Source: Bifidobacterium breve | GTDB taxonomy: Bacteria > Actinomycetota > Thermoleophilia > Miltoncostaeales > Miltoncostaeaceae | Reading direction: 5' to 3' | Assembly (NCBI GenBank): GCA_945876305.1 | Contig: CAMCOB010000001.1 | Location: 1-58,439 of the forward strand | DNA length: 58,439 nucleotides | Part shown: piece after piece, positions 1 to 8,150 of the stretch | Layout of the letters: every line of letters starts with the position of its first letter | Position numbering within the stretch: position 1 is the first letter of the stretch | Program-made: the position numbers and the translations under genes | Notes under the pieces: generated by a model | Database searches by the model: none | What the model was told of the DNA's origin: nothing | What the model saw: only the letters and a program-made list of their open reading frames with translations

Positions 1-225
1 ACCAGCACCGTGCCAGGCCGATGGGTCCTCACCGGTACCCGCTACGGCCATTGCCGCCCACGCGGTATCCGCTGCCTGCCCGGGGCCCGCAGGGCCGATG
101 GCACCCGTGAGGGAGTCCTGCCGGGCTGAAAGGTGATCGAGCGCCTTCTCGAGCGGGGAGCCCGTCGCGAGGGGGGGAGCGGCCGCCATGGTGGCGAGCA
201 CGATGATGGCAAGAGCGCGGCGCAT
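1..225 (-). CDS. Exported protein, N-terminal part only
   Basis: The ATG at 225 opens a frame that stays open to the window edge, giving the first 75 residues. It begins MRRALAIIVLATMAAAPPLA, a typical Sec signal peptide with a short basic start, a hydrophobic core and an Ala-rich cleavage region. The mature part has the pattern LEKALDHLSARQDSLTGAIG, then AADTAWAAMAVAGTG. This looks like one repeat of an alpha/alpha-toroid (prenyltransferase or squalene-cyclase-like repeat, as in secreted cobalamin-binding-like proteins). That family guess rests on one repeat and is weak. The gene lies 95 bp downstream of the DUF72 gene on the same strand and may be the last member of the same transcript. The C-terminus is outside the window. 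Confidence 0.6.
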   Translation of the reverse strand, partial: MRRALAIIVLATMAAAPPLATGSPLEKALDHLSARQDSLTGAIGPAGPGQAADTAWAAMAVAGTGEDPSAWHGAG

Positions 226-320
226 GTCCGCAACCTTGCCCGACCGCGCCGGACGCGGTACTTCGCAGGGTCGCCGGATAACCTCGCCACGCGGTTGGGC
301 CACCGCTGCATCGCGGTCGT

Positions 321-1232
321 TCAGGTGGCGTCTGCCCCACGCGCGTCAAGCAGTTCTCCAAAGCGGGTCGCACTACGCAATGCGAAGTCCCCATGGTTGT
401 TGTTGAACACCACGGCCACTTCGCTCGCCGCGCCGGCCATGGCCATCACCGGATCGACCCACTCCCCCAACTCCTCGTCGGAGTACTGCCAGTCGAAGCG
501 CTCGGCCACGGTACGGCTGCCCTGCCAGGTCGCTGTATTTCGCCCATGCAGGCGGAGGTACGCGAGGCCGGGTGAGGTGACCTCCACGATGGGCGGCATC
601 GCACTCGCCACGTCCATACGAGGGGCGTCAACACACACCCATGCGGCATCGCGCTCCCCAAGCATCTCCACCGCCGCCTCGCGCTCGCCCGGTGCCGTCC
701 ACGAGGCATTCCTGAACTCCACGGCGGTGCGAAGGGGTGACAGGCGATCGATAATGCGCCCGATCTCTGCACGCTGCTCGGGACCCGACGTCACATGCGG
801 GGGCAGTTGCAAAAGCACCGACCCCATCTTTGAGCGAAGCGGTGCGATCACTTCCACGAATGCATCAATGACTGCATCCCGCAGCTCGCGCGACGGTTTG
901 CGGATGCGGCCCCGTGCGTCGGCCTCGTACGCAAGCTCCCGCAGCGGCTCGGGCAGTCGCGCCGGATCGGCGGCGTGCCCGCTGATCACCTGATTCGCCT
1001 TCACATGAAACCGGAAATCATCAGGCGTGCGCTCGGCCCACCCATCCACGGTCGATCGGCGCGGAATGGCGTAGAAGGTTGCGTTTACCTCCACCATGGG
1101 AAATTGCGATGCGTAGTACCGCAGCCGCCCCTCGGCGTCGTTCTTCACGTCGTCCGGGTACCAGCCCGCCTTGATGAACTCGGGGTCGGTCCACGATGCG
1201 GTGCCGATGCGGATTCCATCTGCCGTGCTCAC
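321..1232 (-). CDS. DUF72 (YecE-like) TIM-barrel protein
   Basis: This 303-residue protein matches the DUF72/YecE family across its length. The early IRIGTASWTDPEFIKAGWYP block is the family's G(T/C)-S-W motif, NATFYAIPRRSTVDGWAERT is the second hallmark, and a late block with VAVVFNNNHGDFA follows. The fold is a TIM barrel and no reaction is firmly established for the family. The GTG start at 1232 overlaps the TGA of ccmH (GTGA), so translation is probably coupled. It is the last clearly recognisable cytoplasmic protein of the minus-strand train. The function stays unassigned. Confidence 0.9.
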   Translation of the reverse strand: MSTADGIRIGTASWTDPEFIKAGWYPDDVKNDAEGRLRYYASQFPMVEVNATFYAIPRRSTVDGWAERTPDDFRFHVKANQVISGHAADPARLPEPLRELAYEADARGRIRKPSRELRDAVIDAFVEVIAPLRSKMGSVLLQLPPHVTSGPEQRAEIGRIIDRLSPLRTAVEFRNASWTAPGEREAAVEMLGERDAAWVCVDAPRMDVASAMPPIVEVTSPGLAYLRLHGRNTATWQGSRTVAERFDWQYSDEELGEWVDPVMAMAGAASEVAVVFNNNHGDFALRSATRFGELLDARGADAT

Positions 1233-1675
1233 CCTGGATGCTTGCGCAGCTCATCCTCAAGCAATGCGGCGTCCTCAGGCGAGATCTCGGGTGCAGGCGC
1301 GTCACCCGCTCGCTTGCGGGCCCAGGCCCGGGTAACAAAGGGGATCGCGCCAAGCCCCACGACCACGAGAAGGATCGGCACGATCCACGCCACCAGGTCA
1401 AAGCCCGACTTCGGCGGAGTGGCAAGCACCTCACGGCCAAACTCGGCCACGAGCGCATCGAGAATCTGATCCTCCGATTGCCCCTTTGCCACCCGGACGG
1501 CGATGAACTCCTTGATGTCCAGTGCGGCCGGAGAGTTGGAAATGTCGAGGGGGGTATTGCACGTGGGGCACCGCGTCTCGCGATAGATCTCCTGCGAGGT
1601 GACTCCGAGCGCAGGGGTCACCGCTGCGGCCAGGGCGAAGATCAACAGCACCACCGCAAGCGAGCGACGCATCAC
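1229..1675 (-). CDS. ccmH: Cytochrome c-type biogenesis protein CcmH (CycL/NrfF family)
   Basis: This is a 148-residue membrane-anchored protein. It starts with a signal or anchor segment (RRSLAVVLLIFALAAAVTPA), followed by RCPTCNTPLDISNSPAA, which carries the CxxC redox pair of CcmH/CycL proteins. A second transmembrane helix (VAWIVPILLVVVGLGAI) follows near residue 100, with a cytoplasmic tail. Family members keep the haem-binding cysteines of apocytochrome c reduced during cytochrome c maturation. The start is either GTG 1675, in a GTGA overlap with the thioredoxin gene upstream, or the next codon, ATG 1672. A TlpA-type thioredoxin directly upstream fits a small redox-relay module. Other ccm genes are not in the window. 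Confidence 0.88.
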   Translation of the reverse strand: MMRRSLAVVLLIFALAAAVTPALGVTSQEIYRETRCPTCNTPLDISNSPAALDIKEFIAVRVAKGQSEDQILDALVAEFGREVLATPPKSGFDLVAWIVPILLVVVGLGAIPFVTRAWARKRAGDAPAPEISPEDAALLEDELRKHPG

Positions 1676-2271
1676 TTCTCAGCCAGAACCTGGTCGAGGG
1701 GCACAGTGATCTGCCGAAGTTCGGTGACCTGCCCGGTGATGTGGAGGGCAATACGGCCCCGCTTGTCGATGATGTAGGTCTCGGGCACTCCTGTGGCCTC
1801 AAGATCGCGCTTACTGGCATCAGTGCCGTCACGCAGCGATGGGTACGTGATGCCGTTTTCGCGAAGGAATGCCAGAGCATTCCCGCTGAGGTCCTGAAGG
1901 TCGAGACCGAGCACCAGGGCACCCTTGCCCCTGTAACGCTCCCACGCGGTCTCGAAGATGGGGGCCTCGTCGCGACAGGGGCCGCACCACGACGCCCACA
2001 GGTTGAGCACCACGGGGGTGCCCTTGAGCGACGACAGCGACACCCGTTGCCCGGCCGGCGGAAGCCCCGGACCGCTCACGAGAACCGGGAGCGTGATGTC
2101 GGGCGCGGGAGGCCGTTGCCCTGAGACCAGTGCATCGTCAATCGCCGTTCTGCCCCCGCTGGCGGCGAGGCCCACCACGAGCAACACGATGATGAGCAGC
2201 GCCGCGACCCCGCCCGCAATGAGCCCGATCAGGCGCCGGCGGTCTGAACCGCTGTCGTCGGCCTCGACCAT
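1672..2271 (-). CDS. TlpA/ResA/CcmG-type membrane-anchored thiol-disulfide oxidoreductase
   Basis: This 199-residue protein starts at ATG 2271, which shares its A with the TGA of the beta-helix gene (TGATG). Residues 11-35 form a single N-terminal membrane anchor. The rest is a thioredoxin fold with the active site WASWCGPC, the family cis-proline segment VPETYIIDKRG and the SLSSLKGTPVVLNLWA strand typical of AhpC-TSA/redoxin TlpA proteins. It should face outside the membrane and reduce cysteines of apocytochrome c or of CcmH, whose gene follows with a 4-nt overlap. I leave the symbol blank because TlpA, ResA and CcmG cannot be separated here. Confidence 0.88.
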   Translation of the reverse strand: MVEADDSGSDRRRLIGLIAGGVAALLIIVLLVVGLAASGGRTAIDDALVSGQRPPAPDITLPVLVSGPGLPPAGQRVSLSSLKGTPVVLNLWASWCGPCRDEAPIFETAWERYRGKGALVLGLDLQDLSGNALAFLRENGITYPSLRDGTDASKRDLEATGVPETYIIDKRGRIALHITGQVTELRQITVPLDQVLAEK

Positions 2272-3545
2272 CAGCCGAACGGTGCGTAGATGGCGCGTGC
2301 GGTACCGAGCAGTGAGGTACCGAGGATGGCCTGCATCCCGCCCCTGATGCGACGGCTTGAGGGCACCTTGGTCCACTTGCCGGCGCCACGCCACACGGCG
2401 GCGCCGCGGTCAAACCGCACCACGGCGCGGCGTGACGCCACAACCGCAGTGGCGCCAATGGAGAGCGCCGCACCGCTTCGGGCGCGCCCGCCAGCCGTCG
2501 GCGCCACGATTCCCATGCGCGCAGCGGGCACGCCGGATACCCGCACGGCCGAGGGCTCGCCGATAAGCGAGAAGCCCCCACCGGCATCGAGGCCGACGTA
2601 GGTGCCGCCGGTACGGGAGTCAGCGGTAAACAGCAGGTCACCTGCGCCATTGCTGCCGTCAAGCGTCATCCCCGAGAGGCTGAATCCGCTGCCGTTCCCC
2701 AACCGCACGCCGGCTCCGGCATTCCCCGACACCACGCTGTCGCGAAGCCCGATACGCAGGCCGCCGCCGCCGATGAGCACACCGTTACGGGCATTGGACG
2801 ACGCGGTGACCCCAACCAGCGAGATATCCGACGTACCGGAATCCTCGCTGGCGATGCCATCAATCCCGTTGCCCGTCGCGCGAAAGTTGGTCACATCGAG
2901 CCTCGCCACATCGTCCGCCAAGCGTAGGCCATCCTGCCCCGCCCCTGACACCGAACCGCCGGTGATGGCATACGGGCCGGCTGCAGTCAGCGCCGCGAGG
3001 CGGATACCATCGCGTTTGGTCGCCGTGACCACTGCGTCGGCAATCACGATGCCAGTGCCCCCGGTGACCGCGATCCCATCCACACCAGCGCCGTCCACTG
3101 CGATACCGCGCAGCACGATGCCGCCCTCTGCATTCGGTGGCGTGACATTGACGCCGGTGCGCGACGCACCTCGGCACACGATTCCGTCGAGGGTCACTGG
3201 TCCACGCGTGATGTCAATGCATCCGCCGCCGGTGTCGTTGGTGCCGCCATAACCGGCAATTACGGCGCTGCCCGGGGGATCGGCCGCGACGGTGAGATTG
3301 CGCTGCGTGATTGCGGCGTCGCCATACGTGCCGGCCCCAATGGCGAGTGCCCACGGGCGCACGTCTGATCCACGCTGCGCCTGCACCGCACCGAGGGCGT
3401 CGCGAATGGCGTCGGCCCCCGATTTGGTGTCAATGAGCGTGCCCAACTCATCGCGTACCTCAACTGTGCCGGGAACCGGCGCAGCGCCCGCCGTGGCGGC
3501 TGCGACGGCAAGGAGCAGCGCTGCGGCTGCAATCCGGCGGGTCAG
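2271..3545 (-). CDS. Secreted right-handed beta-helix protein with a probable CTG start
   Basis: This 424-residue protein is predicted from a CTG start at 3545. It begins TRRIAAAALLLAVAAATAGA, a clean Sec signal peptide. The body is a series of parallel beta-helix rungs with repeated motifs such as DGIAVTGG, DGIRLA, DGLRLADD, NGVLIGGG and AGVRLGNGSG, as in pectate-lyase-like or NosD-like folds. No polysaccharide-lyase catalytic residues can be assigned. From the in-frame TGA at 3596 to the codon at 3446 there is no ATG, GTG or TTG; a start at TTG 3446 would delete the whole signal peptide. The CTG overlaps the trpC stop (CTGA) and has GAGG 8 nt upstream. It sits between trpC and the ccm-type genes. 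The function is unknown. Confidence 0.75.
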   Translation of the reverse strand: MTRRIAAAALLLAVAAATAGAAPVPGTVEVRDELGTLIDTKSGADAIRDALGAVQAQRGSDVRPWALAIGAGTYGDAAITQRNLTVAADPPGSAVIAGYGGTNDTGGGCIDITRGPVTLDGIVCRGASRTGVNVTPPNAEGGIVLRGIAVDGAGVDGIAVTGGTGIVIADAVVTATKRDGIRLAALTAAGPYAITGGSVSGAGQDGLRLADDVARLDVTNFRATGNGIDGIASEDSGTSDISLVGVTASSNARNGVLIGGGGLRIGLRDSVVSGNAGAGVRLGNGSGFSLSGMTLDGSNGAGDLLFTADSRTGGTYVGLDAGGGFSLIGEPSAVRVSGVPAARMGIVAPTAGGRARSGAALSIGATAVVASRRAVVRFDRGAAVWRGAGKWTKVPSSRRIRGGMQAILGTSLLGTARAIYAPFG

Positions 3546-4336
3546 TCCGACGACCTCGCCGACCCGAGGAGCGCGCGCACAGACTCCCCGGTGTCATCGC
3601 TTCGCATCAGCATCTCGCCCACGAGGATTGCATCAACACCGGCCACCTCAAGGCGATCGACGTCCGCGCGCGACGTGATGCCGCTCTCGGCCACCACAAT
3701 TGTTCCGGCCGGCGCATCCGGCAGCAGCCGTAGTGCTGTCTCCGGATCCACCTCGAGCGTGTGCAGATTGCGGTTATTGACGCCGATGATCTCGGCCCCT
3801 GCTTCCACCGCGATCTCCATCTCCTCCTCGTCGTGCACCTCCACAAGGCAATCGAGGCCGACGCCCGCAGCGACCTCCTGCAACTCCACCAGCCGCTCTG
3901 GACTAAGGGCCGCGACAATCAGCAGGATCGCATCGGCGCCCGCCACCCGCGCCTCGAGGATCTGGTACCGCGTGACGATGAAGTCCTTGCGCAATAGCGG
4001 CAGGTCAACCGCCGCGCGCGCCTCAACAAGGTCATCCAGCGAACCCCCGAACCATGCGGGCTCGGTGAGAATCGAGCACGCCGATGCGCCGGCCTGCTCG
4101 TACGCCTGGACGATCTGAGTGACCGTGGCGTCGGGGCGGATGGGACCTTTCGACGGGCTCGCGCGCTTCATCTCGGCGATGAGCGAGATGCCCTCGGCAA
4201 TGAGCGCCTCGCTGAACGGGCGACTGCGCCCCGGCGCCGAAATCCGTTCACGCAGCGCCTCAACGGCCACCACCTTTGCGCGGGCATCGACATCAGCGCG
4301 GGTGCGTTCGATCACCTGGTCGAGAAACGTGGGCAT
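3542..4336 (-). CDS. trpC: Indole-3-glycerol phosphate synthase
   Basis: This is a 264-residue TIM-barrel enzyme of tryptophan synthesis that converts carboxyphenylamino-deoxyribulose phosphate to indole-3-glycerol phosphate. Diagnostic segments are SLIAEMKRASPSKGPI (catalytic lysine region), LLRKDFIVTRYQI, LVEVHDEEEM, IIGVNNRNLHTLEVD and VAESGITSRADV. All active-site lysine and glutamate motifs are in place. The ATG at 4336 is chosen because MPTFLDQVIERTRADV is the usual N-terminus and a GAGGGAAG stretch lies upstream. The gene is 19 bp behind trpD, and its stop overlaps the CTG of the beta-helix gene. Confidence 0.97.
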   Translation of the reverse strand: MPTFLDQVIERTRADVDARAKVVAVEALRERISAPGRSRPFSEALIAEGISLIAEMKRASPSKGPIRPDATVTQIVQAYEQAGASACSILTEPAWFGGSLDDLVEARAAVDLPLLRKDFIVTRYQILEARVAGADAILLIVAALSPERLVELQEVAAGVGLDCLVEVHDEEEMEIAVEAGAEIIGVNNRNLHTLEVDPETALRLLPDAPAGTIVVAESGITSRADVDRLEVAGVDAILVGEMLMRSDDTGESVRALLGSARSSD

Positions 4337-4355
4337 GTTGGGTGCGCTTCCCTCT

Positions 4356-5393
4356 CTATGCCGCGGGGGCGAGGCGGCCGGTTGTGTTGATGAAGCGTTC
4401 GAGAACATCCTTCGCCGCGCCCGAGGTGGCGGCCTCCTCGGCACGGGCCATGCCGTCCTGCAGCGACGATGCGATACCCGCCATCCACAGCGCGGCAGCC
4501 GCGTTGACCACAAGGATGTCGCGCACCGGCCCGGCGGCGCCACCGATCGCACGCACCAGAATGCGCGCATTGTCATCGGGGCCCCCGCCCGCCAGATCGC
4601 CAGGTGACGGCGGCATCAGCCCGAGCGACGCCGGGTCAATCACAAACGCGTCAAGGCGGTCCTCCTCGATGAGCACAGCGTCGGTGGCCTCCATGGTGCT
4701 GATCTCGTCAAGTCCGTCGCGGCCGCACACCACGATGGCGCGCTCGGTGCCCAGCCCGCGGATCGCCTGCCCGACACGTTGGAGGTAGTCACGGCTGTTC
4801 ACACCGATCACCTGACGGCGTGCCCCTGCGGGATTCGCGAGCGGGCCGAGCAGATTGAATGCGGTCCGCACGCCGAGCGCTTTGCGCGCAGGGCCCACAT
4901 GCCGGAATGCCGGGTGGTGACCCGGCGCGAACATAAACCCCAACCCGACCGTCTCGATGCACTCGGCAACCGCCTCGGGGGCGAGATCCACCCGGGCGCC
5001 CATTGCCTCCAGCACATCGGCGCTGCCGCACGACGACGTCACCGCACGGTTGCCGTGCTTGGCCACGTGGGCACCGGCGCCGGCGGCGAGGAACGCGGCA
5101 CCGGTGGAGATGTTGACCGTGGATGGTCCGCCGCCTGTACCGCAGGTATCCACCAGGGTGAGCGCAGGATCGACCGTGACAGCCTCGGCCCGTATGCGCA
5201 CGGCGTCGGCGATACCCGCCAGCTCCTCCGCCGTCTCCCCCTTCGCACGCAGGGCGATGAGGAACCCGGCGACCTGGGCATCCTCCACTGCCCCATCCAT
5301 GATCACGCCAACGGCCGCCTGCGCGCCGGCCCGGCCGATGTCCTCGCGGGAGAGCAGGCGTTCGATGGCGTCGGTGAGGATTGGATCAGGCAC
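4356..5393 (-). CDS. trpD: Anthranilate phosphoribosyltransferase
   Basis: This 345-residue enzyme transfers phosphoribose from PRPP to anthranilate. It carries the glycine-rich PRPP loop (DTCGTGGGPSTVNIST), KHGNRAVTSSCGSADVLE, the HHPAFRHVGPARKALGVRT segment and the FNLLGPLANPA motif, all hallmarks of TrpD. The start is GTG 5393, whose G is shared with the TAG stop of trpG (TAGTG). That junction gives a normal N-terminus (PDPILTDAIERLL). It belongs to the trpE-trpG-trpD-trpC operon. Confidence 0.97.
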   Translation of the reverse strand: MPDPILTDAIERLLSREDIGRAGAQAAVGVIMDGAVEDAQVAGFLIALRAKGETAEELAGIADAVRIRAEAVTVDPALTLVDTCGTGGGPSTVNISTGAAFLAAGAGAHVAKHGNRAVTSSCGSADVLEAMGARVDLAPEAVAECIETVGLGFMFAPGHHPAFRHVGPARKALGVRTAFNLLGPLANPAGARRQVIGVNSRDYLQRVGQAIRGLGTERAIVVCGRDGLDEISTMEATDAVLIEEDRLDAFVIDPASLGLMPPSPGDLAGGGPDDNARILVRAIGGAAGPVRDILVVNAAAALWMAGIASSLQDGMARAEEAATSGAAKDVLERFINTTGRLAPAA

Positions 5394-5974
5394 TAAATTC
5401 GTATCTCCAGGAAGTTGCCAAGCAGGGTACGACCCGCATCGGTGAGGATGGATTCGGGGTGAAACTGCACACCCTCCACGGGAAGTTCGCGATGGCGCAG
5501 CCCCATGATGACGTCGCCATCGCACCATGCCGATACCTCAAGCACGTCAGGGAGCGTGGTCGGGTCGACCACCAGCGAGTGGTAGCGGGTGGCGGTCATC
5601 GGCTGGGGCAGCCCGGAGAACACGGTGCGCCCGTCGTGGCTGATCTCACTCGTCTTGCCGTGCACCGGCTCAGACCCCCGCACCACGTCGCCACCAAATG
5701 CCTGACCGATGGCCTGATGGCCCAGGCACACGCCGAAGATGGGCACCTCCCCAGCCATCTCGCGGATGACGTCCAGCGAGATACCGGCCTCGTCGGGTGT
5801 TTTGGGCCCGGGTGAGATGACCACGTGCGTGGGGTTGAGGTCACGTATGCCGTCCACAGTGATGCGGTCGTGGCGGTGCACATCCACCCGCGCGCCAAGC
5901 TCAGCCAGATACTGGAAGAGGTTGTAGGTAAACGAGTCGTAGTTGTCGACGATGACGACGTGGGGACTACTCAC
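5393..5974 (-). CDS. trpG: Anthranilate synthase component II (glutamine amidotransferase)
   Basis: This 193-residue class I glutamine amidotransferase has DNYDSFTYNLFQYLAELGA at the N-terminus, the nucleophile motif GVCLGHQAIGQAFGG (Cys about residue 82) and the His-Glu pair in VEGVQFHPESILT. It supplies ammonia to TrpE. The start ATG 5974 overlaps the trpE stop as ATGA. The same protein may also serve PabB for folate, as is common when only one amidotransferase is present, but the location supports the Trp role. Confidence 0.95.
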   Translation of the reverse strand: MSSPHVVIVDNYDSFTYNLFQYLAELGARVDVHRHDRITVDGIRDLNPTHVVISPGPKTPDEAGISLDVIREMAGEVPIFGVCLGHQAIGQAFGGDVVRGSEPVHGKTSEISHDGRTVFSGLPQPMTATRYHSLVVDPTTLPDVLEVSAWCDGDVIMGLRHRELPVEGVQFHPESILTDAGRTLLGNFLEIRI

Positions 5975-7503
5975 CAGTCCTCCTGCTGCGCCGCCACCTC
6001 AATCGCCCGGAACATCCCCGCAGCCTTGCGCTGGGTCTCCTCGAACTCCGATTGAGCGTTGCTGTCGGCCACCACACCGGCGCCTGCCTGCACGTGGCAT
6101 CCACCGTTACGACACACGATCGTGCGGATGGTGATGCAGGTGTCGAGGTCCCCATTGAACCCCAGGTAGCCCACCGCACCGCCATACGGCCCGCGCTTGG
6201 TCGGCTCCAGTTCGTCGATGATCTCCATTGCCCGCACCTTGGGGGCACCACTGAGCGTGCCCGCCGGAAACGTTGAGCGCAGCGCATCCACAGCCCGGCG
6301 CCCCTCGGCGAGATGCCCCACCACGCTGCTCTCGATGTGCATCACGTGGCTGTAGTACTCGACCACCATCAAATCCTTCACCCGCACGCTTCCCGGCTCG
6401 CACACACGACCCAGATCGTTACGGCCGAGGTCCACCAGCATTACGTGCTCGGCACGTTCCTTGGGGTCGGCCAACAGCTCCTCTGCCAGCGCCAGATCCT
6501 CCGCGCGGTCAGCACCGCGTTGGCGGGTACCGGCGATGGGACGGGTCTCAACCACGCCCTCGGTCACCTTCACCAGCATCTCGGGCGACGATCCGGCCAA
6601 CTGCACATCGCCGGTGTCGATGAAGAACATGTATGGCGACGGATTGACCGTGCGCAGGCCGCGGTAAATGGCGAAGGGCTCGAGGTCAGTCTGCACCGAG
6701 AACCGCTGTGACGGGACCACCTGAAATGCATCGCCGGCGTATACGTACTCGCGTACGGCCTCCACCCCGGCGCAGAACCGGTCGTGGCCGATGTTGCTCT
6801 CGACCATCCCGATCTCGGCGGGGACATGAGGTGTCGGCGCCGGCACCGGGCCAGCCAGGCGCGCCTTGATCGCCTCAATCACGCCAATGGTGGCCGCATA
6901 GGCCGGGGCCGGGTCAATACCCGTCTGCACCGGGCACGGGGCCATGATGGTGATGGACCGTCGAAGGTGGTCAAACAGCACCACGGGGCCGGTCACCATC
7001 ATCACCATGTCGGGAATCGCCAGATCGTCATTGGGCACGTCGGGCAGGTGCTCCACCGTGCGCACCAGGTCGTACCCGAAGAAGCCCACGGCACCACCCC
7101 AAAACGCCATCTCGTCGGCCGGCGGGGCCACCGCTGCATCGAGCACGACGGACTGCACTGCGCCAAACGGATCAGATGCGTCGAGTTCGGTCTCGTTGCC
7201 GTCGTCCCGACGCATGACCAGACGCCCGCCCTCGGCGCGGATAATGGCCTGGGGATCGATGCCGAGCATCGAATACCGGCCAATGCGCTGCCCCTCCTCA
7301 GCAGACTCGAGCAGGAAGCACGGGCCCCCGTCCCGCAACTTCAGCATGGCGCCCACTGGCGTCTCGCAGTCGGCGAGGTACGTGTGAACCACCTGCACCT
7401 GAAGGTACTGCGAGGAGAGCGCCCGTACCTCGTCCAGCGAAGGGGTCACCGCGATGCCCGCCCCGGGGGTGCGCGCGGGTACGTCGATGCGAAGGGTGGT
7501 CAC
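5971..7503 (-). CDS. trpE: Anthranilate synthase component I
   Basis: This is a 510-residue chorismate-utilising enzyme. The N-terminal part contains FLLESAEEGQRIGRYSMLG, which includes the LLES-type element tied to tryptophan feedback inhibition. The C-terminal catalytic part has NPSPYMFFIDTGD, SSPEMLVKV, RPIAGTRQRG, LVDLGRNDLGRVC and the FPAGTLSGAPKVRAMEII block. It forms anthranilate from chorismate together with TrpG. The start is GTG 7503, overlapping the hisIE stop (GTGA). A longer reading into hisIE adds only Arg/Gly-rich sequence with no family match and was discarded. I see no leader peptide or attenuator ahead of it. Confidence 0.96.
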   Translation of the reverse strand: MTTLRIDVPARTPGAGIAVTPSLDEVRALSSQYLQVQVVHTYLADCETPVGAMLKLRDGGPCFLLESAEEGQRIGRYSMLGIDPQAIIRAEGGRLVMRRDDGNETELDASDPFGAVQSVVLDAAVAPPADEMAFWGGAVGFFGYDLVRTVEHLPDVPNDDLAIPDMVMMVTGPVVLFDHLRRSITIMAPCPVQTGIDPAPAYAATIGVIEAIKARLAGPVPAPTPHVPAEIGMVESNIGHDRFCAGVEAVREYVYAGDAFQVVPSQRFSVQTDLEPFAIYRGLRTVNPSPYMFFIDTGDVQLAGSSPEMLVKVTEGVVETRPIAGTRQRGADRAEDLALAEELLADPKERAEHVMLVDLGRNDLGRVCEPGSVRVKDLMVVEYYSHVMHIESSVVGHLAEGRRAVDALRSTFPAGTLSGAPKVRAMEIIDELEPTKRGPYGGAVGYLGFNGDLDTCITIRTIVCRNGGCHVQAGAGVVADSNAQSEFEETQRKAAGMFRAIEVAAQQEDW

Positions 7504-8150
7504 CCCTGCTCCCGCCTCCGCGATGCCAGTTCCTCGGCCACGTCCGCCAGGCGCACGTCGAGCGACTGCCACAGCACAACAAGGTGGTACAGCAGATCGG
7601 CGCTCTCATAGATGAGCTGGTCGCGCTCCTCGCCCTTCGCCGCGATGGCCACCTCGGTGGCCTCTTCTCCGATCTTCTTGCACATGGTGTCAATACCACG
7701 GTGAATGAGCGACGCCGTGTACGACGACTCGGGGTCGGCCTCGGCCGCGCGGGCACGGACGATGGCCTCGAGGTCGGGAAGCATGGCGTAGGGCGCATTG
7801 TCGGCACCCACCGTGCCGCTGAGGGGCACGTGAAAGCAGCTGTTCTCACCGGTGTGGCATGCAGGGCCCGCAGGGCGCACCGACACCACGATGGCATCGT
7901 CGTCGCAGTCGGTGGACACGCCGGTCACCACCTGCGTGTTACCGCTGGTTGCGCCCTTGTTCCACAGCTCCTGGCGCGAGCGGCTCCAGAACCAGGTCTG
8001 GCCGGTCTCCAGCGTGCGCCCCAGCGATTCGGCGTTCATCCACGCCAGCGTGAGCACGCGACCGGTATCGGCGTCCTGCACAACAGCGGGTACGAGCCCG
8101 TCGTCGCCGAAGGCGATACGGCCCGCGACATCGCCCGGCGCGGCGCTCAC
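7500..8150 (-). CDS. hisIE: Bifunctional phosphoribosyl-AMP cyclohydrolase / phosphoribosyl-ATP pyrophosphatase
   Basis: This 216-residue fusion performs two steps of histidine synthesis. Residues 1-110 are HisI: VLTLAWMNAESLGRTLETG, FWSRSRQELWNKGATSGNTQ, the DCDDDA metal cluster and CHTGENSCF. Residues 120-216 are HisE: SYTASL and KKIGEEATEVAIAAKGEE, then ESADLLYHLVVLW. The start is GTG 8150, in a GTGA overlap with the deoC-like gene. Its stop overlaps the trpE start, so a His gene is translationally linked to the Trp genes here. No other his genes are present. Confidence 0.96.
   Translation of the reverse strand: MSAAPGDVAGRIAFGDDGLVPAVVQDADTGRVLTLAWMNAESLGRTLETGQTWFWSRSRQELWNKGATSGNTQVVTGVSTDCDDDAIVVSVRPAGPACHTGENSCFHVPLSGTVGADNAPYAMLPDLEAIVRARAAEADPESSYTASLIHRGIDTMCKKIGEEATEVAIAAKGEERDQLIYESADLLYHLVVLWQSLDVRLADVAEELASRRREQG

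Noticed and set aside
3446..3446. TTG start for the beta-helix protein
   Set aside because: It would cut off an in-frame signal peptide and has no role for the 33 codons back to the trpC overlap.
7503..7572. Trp leader peptide or attenuator before trpE
   Set aside because: trpE overlaps hisIE by 4 nt, so there is no leader; no Trp-rich small peptide or paired hairpins are visible.
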